Of a stretch of DNA of 64,000 nt, positions 16,847 to 26,191 are shown piece after piece. A program made the translations under genes and the position numbers. The notes below the pieces were generated by a model. That model saw only the letters and a program-made list of their open reading frames with translations, did no database searches and was not told where the DNA came from. Within the stretch, counting starts at the first letter, position 1. Every line of letters begins with the position of its first letter. Source of the stretch: CAVSWT01 sp963731745 (GTDB lineage Bacteria > Bacteroidota > Ignavibacteria > Ignavibacteriales > Ignavibacteriaceae); NCBI GenBank assembly GCA_963731745.1, contig CAVSWT010000009.1, positions 172,917-236,916 on the forward strand, written 5' to 3'.

Positions 16847-18514
16847 TTATCTAATCAAGTTTGTTATCTCCTGTAATAATGTATCTGCAGTTGTAATTAC
16901 TCTTGCGTTTGATTGAAAACCTCTTTGAGCAACAATCATTCTTGTAAACTCTTCCGATAAATCAACATTGGATTGTTCTAATGCACCTGACTGAACCGTT
17001 GTATTTGTTTCTTCACCAAGAGTACCGATCCTAGGTTCACCTGAGTTTGCATATGCGGAGAATAAGTTATCTCCGTTGCTAATTAATCCATCTAAGTTAG
17101 GAAATGTAGCACACATAATTTGAGCAAGCGCTCTTGTATTTCCATTTGAAAAGATGCCGACTATTTTGCCATATTGATCTATGTTGATATTTGATAATGA
17201 AGCAGAGGCATAACCATTCTGGCTTAAAGATGAAACAACTGAACTTGCCGAAGTTTGAGTAATACCGCTGAATCCGCTTCCAAAATCCAAATCCATTTTC
17301 ACAGGGTTAGCCCCGCCTTTTGGCTGAAATGTAAATGTTGGATTATTTGGTGAAATGTTTGCCGGATCCAAAGTACCATCTGAGTTGAAGATCATTGTGC
17401 CGGTGAATGATTCTGCTGATCCGCTTTGTGTGCTTGTACCGGGGACTGAAATTGTCCAGGTCCATTGATTATCATCAACTTTGGTGTATTTCAAGGTAGC
17501 TTGATGAGAATTTCCTAATGAATCATAAACAGTTACCGAACCGCTTACTAAGTTAGGATCCCTGTTACCATCGGCCGATAAGCTCAAAGTTGAAGAAGAT
17601 GAATTTTGCGTAATTGAAGAAGCGTCAAATAAGAAATTTAAATTATCTCCGGATACAACAACATGATTGTTCGTTCCATCGAACAAAGCTTGAGAAGCTG
17701 CATCTAATTTGTAATTTCCATTCCCGTCATCTACAAACTGTAGTCCATTTATGCTTCCCGTTCCCTTGGAAACAGGCGGATTTGCAGTATCAAAAACTTC
17801 ATATGATAAATTATATTCATTCGGGTTACCTGTTTTAGTATAAGTCATTTTCATTGAAAATGCAGTTCCATAATCATTATAAATTGTTGTACTTGAATTA
17901 AAAGGGCCTGCATCATTCAAATTAATATTACCAAGCTGAGTTACTAATTCACTTCTTGTTAAATCGGAATTACTGTCTAAGTTACCGCCCCATTTTATCA
18001 ATGAAGTTGCTTGAGCAGGAAGTTTTAAATTTTTATCAACTACAATGTTTTCTAAATTATTACCAGGAGGAACAACGCCGTCGTCATTAGCAATTTTGCC
18101 CTGAACAACTGCTCCGTTTTGTGAACTTACTAAATTACCATCTGCATCAAATACAAAAGCTCCGGCACGCGAATAAAAGTTTTGTCCGTTGCTTTTCAAT
18201 ATAAACATACCTGGTCCTTGAAGTGCAAGATCGGTGGTTATGCCGGTTCTATCGAACGTACCTTGATTCCAGTTTCTGTCGATTGAATTTATTTTCATTC
18301 CCAAACCAACCTGGAATGTATTAGTACCGCCAGAATTGTCAGTTGGGTTTGTACCGGCTTTTACAAATTGATTAAAAGTATCACTAAAAGTTACTCTTGA
18401 TCCTTTAAAGCCGATTGTGTTTACGTTAGAAATGTTGTTTCCTATTACATCCATCATTGATTGATGATTTTGCATTCCGGAAACGCCAGAGAACAATGAA
18501 TTAAGAAGTGCCAT
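16847..18514 (-). CDS. flgE: Flagellar hook protein FlgE
   Basis: 555 residues that polymerise into the flagellar hook. The N-terminus has the rod/hook signature (SGVSGMQNHQ, then NNISNVNTIGFKGSR), and the C-terminus has the matching coil (QSNVDLSEEF, then QRGFQSNARVITTADTLLQEI). The central Ser/Thr/Asn-rich part forms the outer domains. AGGAGG lies just before the ATG. It is the last gene of the run, separated from the upstream gene by 106 bp with a hairpin, unlike the overlapping genes before it. Confidence 0.95.
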   Translation of the reverse strand: MALLNSLFSGVSGMQNHQSMMDVIGNNISNVNTIGFKGSRVTFSDTFNQFVKAGTNPTDNSGGTNTFQVGLGMKINSIDRNWNQGTFDRTGITTDLALQGPGMFILKSNGQNFYSRAGAFVFDADGNLVSSQNGAVVQGKIANDDGVVPPGNNLENIVVDKNLKLPAQATSLIKWGGNLDSNSDLTRSELVTQLGNINLNDAGPFNSSTTIYNDYGTAFSMKMTYTKTGNPNEYNLSYEVFDTANPPVSKGTGSINGLQFVDDGNGNYKLDAASQALFDGTNNHVVVSGDNLNFLFDASSITQNSSSSTLSLSADGNRDPNLVSGSVTVYDSLGNSHQATLKYTKVDDNQWTWTISVPGTSTQSGSAESFTGTMIFNSDGTLDPANISPNNPTFTFQPKGGANPVKMDLDFGSGFSGITQTSASSVVSSLSQNGYASASLSNINIDQYGKIVGIFSNGNTRALAQIMCATFPNLDGLISNGDNLFSAYANSGEPRIGTLGEETNTTVQSGALEQSNVDLSEEFTRMIVAQRGFQSNARVITTADTLLQEITNLIR

Positions 18515-18573
18515 TTTAACCTCCTAAGGTTTTTAAGTTATGATTTACCCAGCATCAGTCAGTCAGCCGGATC

Positions 18574-18599
18574 AGAGCGTCCTTAAAAGGTCCCGCTCT
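18574..18599 (-). promoter_or_regulatory. Hairpin in the flgE leader
   Basis: AGAGCG (18574-18579) and CGCTCT (18594-18599) pair around an inner CCTT/AAGG stem, in the longest gap of the operon. It may stabilise the mRNA 5' end or set flgE expression. It has no T-run and is therefore not a clear terminator. Confidence 0.35.
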
Positions 18600-18620
18600 T
18601 ATATTTAATTGAATTCTAAA

Positions 18621-18995
18621 TTATGCGAACACTACACTGTCAATATTTGTGAAGATATTATCTCCACCATTTCCTAAAGGTAAAGCTGTCACAACAGTTT
18701 TGTTAGGAATATTCACAATAAAAGCTGTATCGGACATCATTACTAAAGAATCTTTTGAGCCTTTAAGCTCGGCTTTTTCAACTGCGCTTTGAATTTTAGT
18801 TATCTCTTCATCGCTCAATTGAATATTTCTTGTTTCTAATCTTTTTACAGCATGATTTGAAAATTTTATTTTTTCAAGTTCACGCTGAAAGATCGATTCA
18901 AAGCTGCTGCCAGATTTTTCAATCTGCGGCTTACCGAAACTTTCATTATTGCTTATCGGAATAAATGGTACATTTATTCCGTTTACTTCAGCCAT
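18621..18995 (-). CDS. Flagellar operon protein, TIGR02530-like
   Basis: 124 residues. The core FSNHAVKRLETRNI and the following segment up to FIVNIPNKTVVTAL match the small 'flagellar operon protein' usually found between flgD and flgE in Firmicutes and spirochaetes. Its exact role in hook assembly is not settled. The order flgD - this gene - flgE is the standard one. The ATG overlaps the flgD stop. Confidence 0.8.
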   Translation of the reverse strand: MAEVNGINVPFIPISNNESFGKPQIEKSGSSFESIFQRELEKIKFSNHAVKRLETRNIQLSDEEITKIQSAVEKAELKGSKDSLVMMSDTAFIVNIPNKTVVTALPLGNGGDNIFTNIDSVVFA

Positions 18996-19699
18996 TAGTT
19001 TGAACCTCCTTCATTACTTGGATTTAATACTTCAGATATTTCTGAAAGTGAATACTCTACTCCTCCAACTAAAAGCACCGTTCCATTTTCAGTAAACTTA
19101 ACTCCATCAATAGTTCCATATTTGAATAACGAAGCATTCAAATCTTCACCTGCACTATCTTTTGCTTCAACCTTAAATGTATAATTTCCATCTGCCAGCC
19201 TGTTTCCATCATTATCGGTAAAATCCCATGAAAGTTTATTATTGCCAGAAGATGAAGGCGCATCTTCAATTGTTTTAACAAGCACACCGTTTTCATCATA
19301 AATATTAACTGAAACAGAAGTTGGATTTCCGGTTATATTATAGCCAAGAGGTATATCATTTTGACCATTATTTGTAATGCTTTCGCCAGCAAGCTTAACA
19401 TCTTTTCCAATTAGTGTGGATGTTAAGGTATTATTAATTGATTGAGTTAATAAATAATTTGCGTTTATACTTTGCGATGTTAAATCATTTAAATTTTGCA
19501 ATTGCTCTAACGAACTGAACTGAGCTAATTGCGAGGAAAATTGAGAATTATCCATCGGGTTAAGCGGGTCTTGATTTTTCAATTGCGCGATCATCAGATT
19601 CATAAAATCATCTTTTCCCATTATAGTTTTACCAGCATTTGATGTTGAAGCTGAAGATGAGTTATAATTGTTTAGAACACTATTTACTGTATCTACCAT
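18995..19699 (-). CDS. flgD: Hook-capping protein FlgD
   Basis: 234 residues. The N-terminal signature MGKDDFMNLMIAQLKNQDP and NPMDNSQFSSQLAQFSSLEQL is diagnostic. The C-terminal half is a FlgD Ig/tudor-like region with SWDFTDNDGNRLADGNYTF. It caps the growing hook and controls FlgE polymerisation. It lies 9 bp after fliK. Confidence 0.95.
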   Translation of the reverse strand: MVDTVNSVLNNYNSSSASTSNAGKTIMGKDDFMNLMIAQLKNQDPLNPMDNSQFSSQLAQFSSLEQLQNLNDLTSQSINANYLLTQSINNTLTSTLIGKDVKLAGESITNNGQNDIPLGYNITGNPTSVSVNIYDENGVLVKTIEDAPSSSGNNKLSWDFTDNDGNRLADGNYTFKVEAKDSAGEDLNASLFKYGTIDGVKFTENGTVLLVGGVEYSLSEISEVLNPSNEGGSN

Positions 19700-19708
19700 T
19701 TTAATCTC

Positions 19709-22105
19709 CTAAGCTAAATATTCATAAGTGTTATAGCCCATTTTCTTGGGTATAGAAATAGTTAAATTATCGTCTGACTTAACTTCCTTCGTATAATGTT
19801 CTGTCTTCTTTTTAGCTTCAAATGCCTTAGAATTTTTTTCGCTGCTGTTATTCAATGAAATTGTTAACCCGGCAACCGCAATGCCGCTTTGAATTAATGA
19901 TGATTTAAGCTGATCAAAATTTGTTTGAATGGTTTGCTTAACAGATTCATTGTCAACTTCAATATTAGCATGCAATGCTTTGTCTATCATATTTACTTCA
20001 ACCTTAACATTACCTAAATTTTCAGGCGTTAATTTCAGTACAATACTTTTTACATCGCCTTTTTGAATAAAGCTGGATATTTCATGTAATATTTGAGACG
20101 GCTTAATCATCTTTGGCTGCTCATGAAATAAAGGTGCACTCCTGGTTTCTTTCACTTCAGAATTTTGAGCGTTCTTTAGTTCAGAATTAAAATTCGATTC
20201 TTGTAATTTTGGGTTATCCGATTTATCATTTGAAAATTCTGTCTTTGCTTCTTTATTATCATTTTTAACTGAAGGATTAATTGCTTCGGGTGAAGTTTTT
20301 GAATCTTTTTGATTTTGGCTTTGATTTGCATTTTGTTCGGCAGAATTAAATTGCTCTTTATTATTTGCATCTGTAATGGTTTTTAATCCATTTTCATTTT
20401 TTGCTTCTTTCATTTCAAAGCTGGAAGAGTTGGTATTAAAATCTGCTCGGATTTTTACGTCCGATTGTTTCGTCAATTTTCCCTTGGAGGGATCATTTAT
20501 CTCTTTAGAATCAACAGCTTTACTCAAAGATTTTTCATTTGGATCAAGATTCAGTTTTGTACTTTCATGAAGAGCATTCTTCAATACGGGTTCATTTTTA
20601 TTAATATTTTTCGATTGAGATAAATCTTTACTCGTATAATCCTTAATAGATAATTTCTCTTTACTATCCTTGCTACTATTATTGAACTCAACTTTATCTT
20701 TATTAATTTCTGATTCTGATAATTTCTGCGGTTTAATTTTTTCGACTGATCGATCCTGAATATTTTCTTTTACATTTATTTGTTCAGATTTATTATCATC
20801 CTGTTTTAAGCTATTGCTATCACTATTTATTGTCTTTGATGTTTTGATTTCATCATTTGCTAGATTCAAAATCTTAACATCATTTTTATTGATATTAAGA
20901 TCAGGCTTATCATTTTGTAATTTATTTTCTGTGGTAATTTTATTTTCCACTGGTTTTTGTAAAATTTCTTCAGATGACGAGAACTTGATTTTCGAAAGAT
21001 TATGATTCTGATTTTCTAATTGTTTGAAATCTTTCTGAGCTTCAGAGGATATTTTTTGATTTACTTCGAATAATTTTTCATCAGTTTTATAAATTGACCC
21101 GGAAGGTTTTGTTGGTACGATTTCTTCATTGCTTACATTGATGTTCTGAGAATTATTTAAGTTGTTTGAAAACTCCTGCTTAACAATTTTAATTTCATAA
21201 TTTCCGTCATTTGAATTATTGGCAAACCCGGAATTACTTGCCCTATTTTCAAGCAAACTTTTTAGTTCCTTTAAAAGATTTTCTGCTCCACCATCATTTA
21301 CCTTTAATGTATCTACATTTTTATCAGAAACGGTTTTAATGTTTTCCCCAGGTATATTCAATTCCTTATTATCTGCAACTGCATTTTCATTTAATAGAAT
21401 TTCATTTATCGTATTTTTTATAATATTGGTTTTGAAAGCCGATTTGGGCTCACTATTATTGACGACTTGACTTGTCGTAAAGCTATCTTCACCTAAAATA
21501 ATTCCTTGTGATGTTGTTTCTACGGGATTTTTAAATGTAAATGACTGTTTAGCAGCTTGGATTTCATCAAGAGGCGATTTTGCAATTTCAACTTTCAAAG
21601 AATTTGAATTATCACTCACATTCTTTTCATCTGCATTTTTAGATATTTCGATAGAATAATTTTCATCTAAATCTGTAAAGTTTAATTTAATGGTTTTACC
21701 AGCTTCAAGCTGATTAATAATTCCATTAACATTAACAAAAGCCGTATTAGTTTCAGTATCTTTAACTTTTTTATTCTTTAAGGAACTTTGTTCGTTTACT
21801 GATTTTACTGTGCTATTCGATTCCAAACTATTACCGGAAAGATTTCCTAATTTTGCCAAAATTGTTTCAATTACTTTTTTTAATTCATCTTCACTAACTG
21901 AAATTTGACCAAGATTATTTAAGTTCTGCTCAATTAAATTCTGAGAATTAAGTGTATCAACTTCATTTCCGGCAGAGACAGAATTCATATTTACTTTAAT
22001 AATATCTTTAAACAAATATGATAAATTGCCGAAGCGGTTCAGCTTTATATCTCCTGTTGAGTTTATTTGATTATTAATATTTAAGAAAAGTGGATTAAAT
22101 TCCAT
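19709..22105 (-). CDS. fliK: Hook-length control protein FliK
   Basis: 798 residues, on the long side for the family. Most of the protein is a low-complexity Asn/Lys/Ser/Glu-rich linker, as expected for the molecular ruler. The conserved C-terminal domain (about 680-760) has SIVLKLTPENLGNVKVEV, which switches export specificity through FlhB, followed by a Lys-rich tail. The unusual length of the linker would suggest a long hook if ruler scaling applies. The start overlaps the motE stop by one base. Confidence 0.85.
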   Translation of the reverse strand: MEFNPLFLNINNQINSTGDIKLNRFGNLSYLFKDIIKVNMNSVSAGNEVDTLNSQNLIEQNLNNLGQISVSEDELKKVIETILAKLGNLSGNSLESNSTVKSVNEQSSLKNKKVKDTETNTAFVNVNGIINQLEAGKTIKLNFTDLDENYSIEISKNADEKNVSDNSNSLKVEIAKSPLDEIQAAKQSFTFKNPVETTSQGIILGEDSFTTSQVVNNSEPKSAFKTNIIKNTINEILLNENAVADNKELNIPGENIKTVSDKNVDTLKVNDGGAENLLKELKSLLENRASNSGFANNSNDGNYEIKIVKQEFSNNLNNSQNINVSNEEIVPTKPSGSIYKTDEKLFEVNQKISSEAQKDFKQLENQNHNLSKIKFSSSEEILQKPVENKITTENKLQNDKPDLNINKNDVKILNLANDEIKTSKTINSDSNSLKQDDNKSEQINVKENIQDRSVEKIKPQKLSESEINKDKVEFNNSSKDSKEKLSIKDYTSKDLSQSKNINKNEPVLKNALHESTKLNLDPNEKSLSKAVDSKEINDPSKGKLTKQSDVKIRADFNTNSSSFEMKEAKNENGLKTITDANNKEQFNSAEQNANQSQNQKDSKTSPEAINPSVKNDNKEAKTEFSNDKSDNPKLQESNFNSELKNAQNSEVKETRSAPLFHEQPKMIKPSQILHEISSFIQKGDVKSIVLKLTPENLGNVKVEVNMIDKALHANIEVDNESVKQTIQTNFDQLKSSLIQSGIAVAGLTISLNNSSEKNSKAFEAKKKTEHYTKEVKSDDNLTISIPKKMGYNTYEYLA

Positions 22106-22722
22106 TAGGGCATCCTCATTATTCTTGCCGCAAATGACGGATCAAGTTCTGCTAAAATGTCTGCTGCTTTATTCTTTTTCATTGCAAAAATTATATCTCT
22201 TGCCATATTATCGGAGAAGTTCTGAATAATTTTAGCTGCCTTTTTGGGATCCATAGATTCATAGACGCCCGCTGCTTTTTTTTCCCACTTTATATAAGCA
22301 CTATCAATTGTATTTACGGTTTGACTTGCTTGAATCGTATTAAGATTAGAATTTTGATAATCAGATTTATTTTCAGTTATATTTTTTTCAGGTAAATTTT
22401 CTTTAACTGAATTTTCTTCCGCGTTCTCTGATGAAGAATTAATTTGATTATTTTCTGATTCATTATTTAAAGTAACTAAACTATCTTTTGAATTATTATC
22501 TGTAGCGATTGAATCTCTTTTGCTGTCTTTTTCATTCGAACTTATTTCAATATTTTCATTTTTAACTGCGGTGGAATCAATATTACTCTCAGATAACAAA
22601 GCTTTAGGTGAGAAATCAAATTTAAAGATGTTATTAAATCTCGAATTAAGCTGTATAATCCCAAAGCTGGTTAATATAAAAGCCAGAACAAATATTAGTG
22701 CATATATAAAAATTGGTTTCAC
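22105..22722 (-). CDS. MotE-like flagellar chaperone (MgtE-N domain)
   Basis: 205 residues. One N-terminal membrane helix (about 5-25) is followed by an Asn/Ser/Glu-rich linker and a C-terminal helical domain with AAKIIQNFSDNMARDIIFAM and AAILAELDPSFAARIM-type repeats. This is the MgtE-N-like fold of MotE/YlxF/FlbB proteins, which work at the motor or as MotC/stator helpers. Position between fliJ and fliK is the common one. The start overlaps the fliJ stop by 4 nt. Confidence 0.75.
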   Translation of the reverse strand: MKPIFIYALIFVLAFILTSFGIIQLNSRFNNIFKFDFSPKALLSESNIDSTAVKNENIEISSNEKDSKRDSIATDNNSKDSLVTLNNESENNQINSSSENAEENSVKENLPEKNITENKSDYQNSNLNTIQASQTVNTIDSAYIKWEKKAAGVYESMDPKKAAKIIQNFSDNMARDIIFAMKKNKAADILAELDPSFAARIMRMP

Positions 22723-23156
22723 TTATTTTCCCGGTTAAACTTTTGTGTAGCTATTTCATCAATAAATAACATTTCGTTTTTATTTTGCTCTTCAATAAAT
22801 TTCTCTAAATGAACTTCTTCCAAAGCATTAAACATTTTGTGTTCTTTACTTTTTTGAATTAATTCTTGAATCTTTTTCTCTCGCAGTCTTTCCATTTTAA
22901 GAATATCTTTTTGAATATCTAACAATCTATTTTCTATCACCTTCAAATAATTTTTTTCAAATTTTAATTCAGCTACACTTACATTTTTGCTATCATGCTT
23001 ACTCAATCCATCTATTCCTTCTTTTTCCACGGCGGTATAAAACTGTTTGAGCTTTTCTATTTCCAGGTCAACTAACGCAACTTCTTTTTGTGCTTTCTTT
23101 TCAAGACTTTCTTTAACCTTCTTAACTGATTCAAACTTGTATTTAAATTTTTGCAT
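22719..23156 (-). CDS. fliJ: Flagellar export protein FliJ
   Basis: 145 residues, nearly all coiled coil (KKVKESLEKKAQKEVALVD and similar heptads). This matches FliJ, the central stalk that links the FliI ATPase to the export gate. Sequence similarity in this family is weak; the length, predicted coil and place directly after fliI support the call. Confidence 0.85.
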   Translation of the reverse strand: MQKFKYKFESVKKVKESLEKKAQKEVALVDLEIEKLKQFYTAVEKEGIDGLSKHDSKNVSVAELKFEKNYLKVIENRLLDIQKDILKMERLREKKIQELIQKSKEHKMFNALEEVHLEKFIEEQNKNEMLFIDEIATQKFNRENK

Positions 23157-23164
23157 TTGTTAGA

Positions 23165-24493
23165 CTATAAGGGTTCTTCAATAATTTCTTTTAACCTTAA
23201 AACAGATTCTTCATACAATGATTTTTCCAGCATGTCTTGTTTAATATAAGTTCTCAGACTGTTAATCTTTGAAAGTGCATGATCAATCTGCGGATTACTG
23301 CCCCGCACATAAGCGCCTATATTAATTAAATCTTCAGCTTCTTTATAAGTTGCTAATATTTCGCTAAAAGCTATTGCTCTTTTTCGATGGTCTGAATCCA
23401 CAATATCAGGCATAACTCTACTTACACTTTGTAACGGATCAACTGCTGGGTATTGCCCTATGTTGGCAAGCTTTCGAGATAAGACCACATGACCATCCAA
23501 TATTGAACGGACGGCATCTGCTATCGGCTCGTTCATATCATCACCATCAACCAATACAGTATAAAAGCCGGTTATCGAACCTTTGTCGGTTGTGCCAGCT
23601 CTCTCTAAAAGTTTGGGTAAAATCGCGAAGACTGAAGGAGTATAACCTTTTGTAGTCGGCGGTTCGCCAATCGTTAATCCAATTTCTCTTTGAGCCATTG
23701 CAAATCGGGTAACTGAATCCATCATCAGAACGACATTCAAACCTTTATCTCTAAAATATTCTGCAATGGTAGTACCTATAAAGGCGCCTTTCATTCTTAA
23801 TAGAGCTGGTTTATCGCTAGTTGCTACAATCACAACTGACCTCATTAAACCTTCTTCACCAAGATCTTTTTCAATAAACTCACGAACTTCTCTTCCGCGT
23901 TCACCAATTAACGTAATTACATTTATATCTGCATTAGTGTTTCTAGCAATCATTCCGAGCGTAACACTTTTACCCACACCGCTGCCGGCAAATATGCCTA
24001 ATCTTTGTCCCTGGCCGACTGTAAGTAATCCATCGATAACTCGTACTCCCGTTTGAAGAGGAGTTGCGATCCGATCTCTTTGCAAAGGATTAGGCGGCTC
24101 TCGGTAAATACTTAATTGAGTTGAACAATTAATTTCACCTTTGCCGTCAATGGGATTTCCCATTCCGTCCAAAACTCTACCTAACAATTCATCACCGACG
24201 CCTACTGAAAAGGTTTTTCCTGTTGCAATTATTTCACATGCAGGAGAAATATTATGAACTTCGCCTATTGCAATCGAAAGAACTTTTCCATCTTTAAATC
24301 CAACTACTTCAGACTTGCAGACTTCAATTCCACTTTTATTTACTATTACACATATTTCACCAAGTGATACATTAGGCCCAATGCTTACAATAATTAATCC
24401 GATAACATCCGAAACACGGCCATTAACTTTCAGCAAGTCCGTGCTGGTTATTTTTCTTTTGTAGTAATCGATATAACTATAAGGATTTTCCAT
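23165..24493 (-). CDS. fliI: Flagellar export ATPase FliI
   Basis: 442 residues. Walker A GSGVGKS, GERGREVREF and Walker B VVLMMDSVTRFAMAQRE are in order, and the family signature PPTTKGYTPSVFAILPKLLE follows. It energises unloading of flagellar substrates at the export gate. The start overlaps the fliH stop by one base. Confidence 0.97.
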   Translation of the reverse strand: MENPYSYIDYYKRKITSTDLLKVNGRVSDVIGLIIVSIGPNVSLGEICVIVNKSGIEVCKSEVVGFKDGKVLSIAIGEVHNISPACEIIATGKTFSVGVGDELLGRVLDGMGNPIDGKGEINCSTQLSIYREPPNPLQRDRIATPLQTGVRVIDGLLTVGQGQRLGIFAGSGVGKSVTLGMIARNTNADINVITLIGERGREVREFIEKDLGEEGLMRSVVIVATSDKPALLRMKGAFIGTTIAEYFRDKGLNVVLMMDSVTRFAMAQREIGLTIGEPPTTKGYTPSVFAILPKLLERAGTTDKGSITGFYTVLVDGDDMNEPIADAVRSILDGHVVLSRKLANIGQYPAVDPLQSVSRVMPDIVDSDHRKRAIAFSEILATYKEAEDLINIGAYVRGSNPQIDHALSKINSLRTYIKQDMLEKSLYEESVLRLKEIIEEPL

Positions 24494-25137
24494 TAACGAT
24501 TTTCACTTAATTCTTCACTCTCAAGTATTTTTTTAATTTCATTCAGCTGCGAAGATATTCTTGCATCTACACTTCCAATTTCAGTTTGAACGATGCATCC
24601 GCCTTTTTCTATTCTATCATCGCCTTCAAATGTAATTTTAGAAAATGAACTACCATTTAATAGCTGTTCATTTTCTTCACTCATAATTTCAATTTCTTCA
24701 GGATTTAATTTTATTATAACTGAATTAGCGCCAATAACCTTTTTTACTGCATCATCCAGAGATTTTTTTATGATGCTTTTATTATCAATTTCACGATGTA
24801 AAACTTTTTCGGCTATAAAAAAAGAAAAGTCCAAAACTTTTTCTGTAAACAAATTTTCATGTACTTTCATTTTTTCATCTAATTCAGATATTATTTTATT
24901 TAATTCTTCATATTTTTCGTTTAGCTTTGCTTCATAATTCTTATTCAGATCTTCCGTCAATAATTCGTACGCTTGCTGGTAACCTTCATCGTATTTATTC
25001 TGAAGTTGTTCGTCAAACAATTTTTGTGTAAGACTAATTTCTTTTTCTTTAGGATCAGCAATTTCATCTTCTAAATGTTTTCTTAATTTAAAATTAACCG
25101 AACCGGTTCTTGAGTTTATTGTAATTCTATCAGACAT
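24493..25137 (-). CDS. fliH: Flagellar assembly protein FliH
   Basis: 214 residues. A charged N-terminus and a coiled coil (about 40-95, YDEGYQQAYELL onward) precede a C-terminal domain resembling the F/V-ATPase peripheral stalk, with GGCIVQTEIGSVDARISSQL near the end. It regulates and tethers FliI. It overlaps fliG by 8 nt. Confidence 0.88.
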   Translation of the reverse strand: MSDRITINSRTGSVNFKLRKHLEDEIADPKEKEISLTQKLFDEQLQNKYDEGYQQAYELLTEDLNKNYEAKLNEKYEELNKIISELDEKMKVHENLFTEKVLDFSFFIAEKVLHREIDNKSIIKKSLDDAVKKVIGANSVIIKLNPEEIEIMSEENEQLLNGSSFSKITFEGDDRIEKGGCIVQTEIGSVDARISSQLNEIKKILESEELSENR

Positions 25138-26191
25138 AAACTTCAGCTGAATTTGAACTTAAGTTGAGAGTAATTTCGCCAGTCTCTTCAAGATTTTTAA
25201 TTACATCAATTATTTTAGCTTGCGAATCTTCTACATCCTTTAACTTAACTTTGCCCATAAATTGCAATTCTTCTTTCAGCAAATCTGCTCCTCTTTCAGA
25301 CATGTTTTTAAATATTTTTGCTTTAAGTCTTTCATCGCCAACCTTTAATGATAAAGCTAAATCTTTTCTGTCCACTTCACGAAGAATTTTTTGAATGTCT
25401 TTGTCTTCAATGTGAATAATATCTTCAAATAAAAACATTAATCTTTTAACTTCTGTGGCAACTCCTGCGTCAACTTCCAATAAACTGTCGAGTATTTCTT
25501 TACTCATTGTAACGCTCATTTTATTAAGAATTGATGCTAAGCTTTTAGTTCCGCCCAATGCGCTTAATGTTTGCCCGATACTAAGTCCAGCTAACTCATC
25601 CACTACCTTTTCAATTTGCTTTAATGTTTGAGGGGATACTTTCCCCAATGTCGCTATTCTATGAACCACATCGGTTCTTAACGGTTCCTGAAGCTCTCTC
25701 AATGCGTCAGCTGTTTGCGAAGGTGTAAGATGCGAAAGAATTAGAGCAATTGTTTGAGGATGTTCTTTGTTTAAAAAATTCATCAGCTGTGATGAATCAG
25801 CTTTCTTAAGTACCTCAAATCCTTTTAAAGTGGTAAGAGTTTTAACTTTCTCTATTATTTCACTCGCCTTTGGAATGCCAAAAGTTTTTTCCAAAAGCGC
25901 ATGCGCATAATCAAGACCGCCTTCCAGCATGTACTCTCTTGCGGTTACCATGTGATAAAATTCCAACAATACTGAATCGACCAGCTGGGCAGTAACATTT
26001 TTGACTTTACTTATTTCTGCAGAAATCATTTCCAATTCTGCATTATCCAAATATTTATAAACCTCGGATGCAGTATCCAATTTTAAAGCGATCATTAGTA
26101 TAGCAGCTTTTTGCAATCCGGTAATTTGGATAGCAGGCGGCTGCTGAACTGCTAGTGATTCATTAGGCTTCGTCTTCATGTAACCACGCAT
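25130..26191 (-). CDS. fliG: Motor switch protein FliG
   Basis: 353 residues. The N-terminal domain binds FliF, the middle has EHPQTIALILSHL and the EHPQ-like motif, and the C-terminal domain has LMFLFEDI and RKDLALSLK, with charged residues that engage the stator. The start overlaps the fliF 3' end, and an alternative ATG four codons later (26179) is possible. It forms the rotor ring that sets torque and direction. Confidence 0.95.
   Translation of the reverse strand: MRGYMKTKPNESLAVQQPPAIQITGLQKAAILMIALKLDTASEVYKYLDNAELEMISAEISKVKNVTAQLVDSVLLEFYHMVTAREYMLEGGLDYAHALLEKTFGIPKASEIIEKVKTLTTLKGFEVLKKADSSQLMNFLNKEHPQTIALILSHLTPSQTADALRELQEPLRTDVVHRIATLGKVSPQTLKQIEKVVDELAGLSIGQTLSALGGTKSLASILNKMSVTMSKEILDSLLEVDAGVATEVKRLMFLFEDIIHIEDKDIQKILREVDRKDLALSLKVGDERLKAKIFKNMSERGADLLKEELQFMGKVKLKDVEDSQAKIIDVIKNLEETGEITLNLSSNSAEVYV

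Noticed and set aside
18541..18600. c-di-GMP riboswitch before flgE
   Set aside because: GGAC and hairpin elements are there, but the GEMM core and conserved A-rich junctions are not found.
20176..21470. Small ORFs inside fliK on both strands
   Set aside because: They arise from the low-complexity Lys/Asn-rich linker of FliK and have no ribosome-binding sites.
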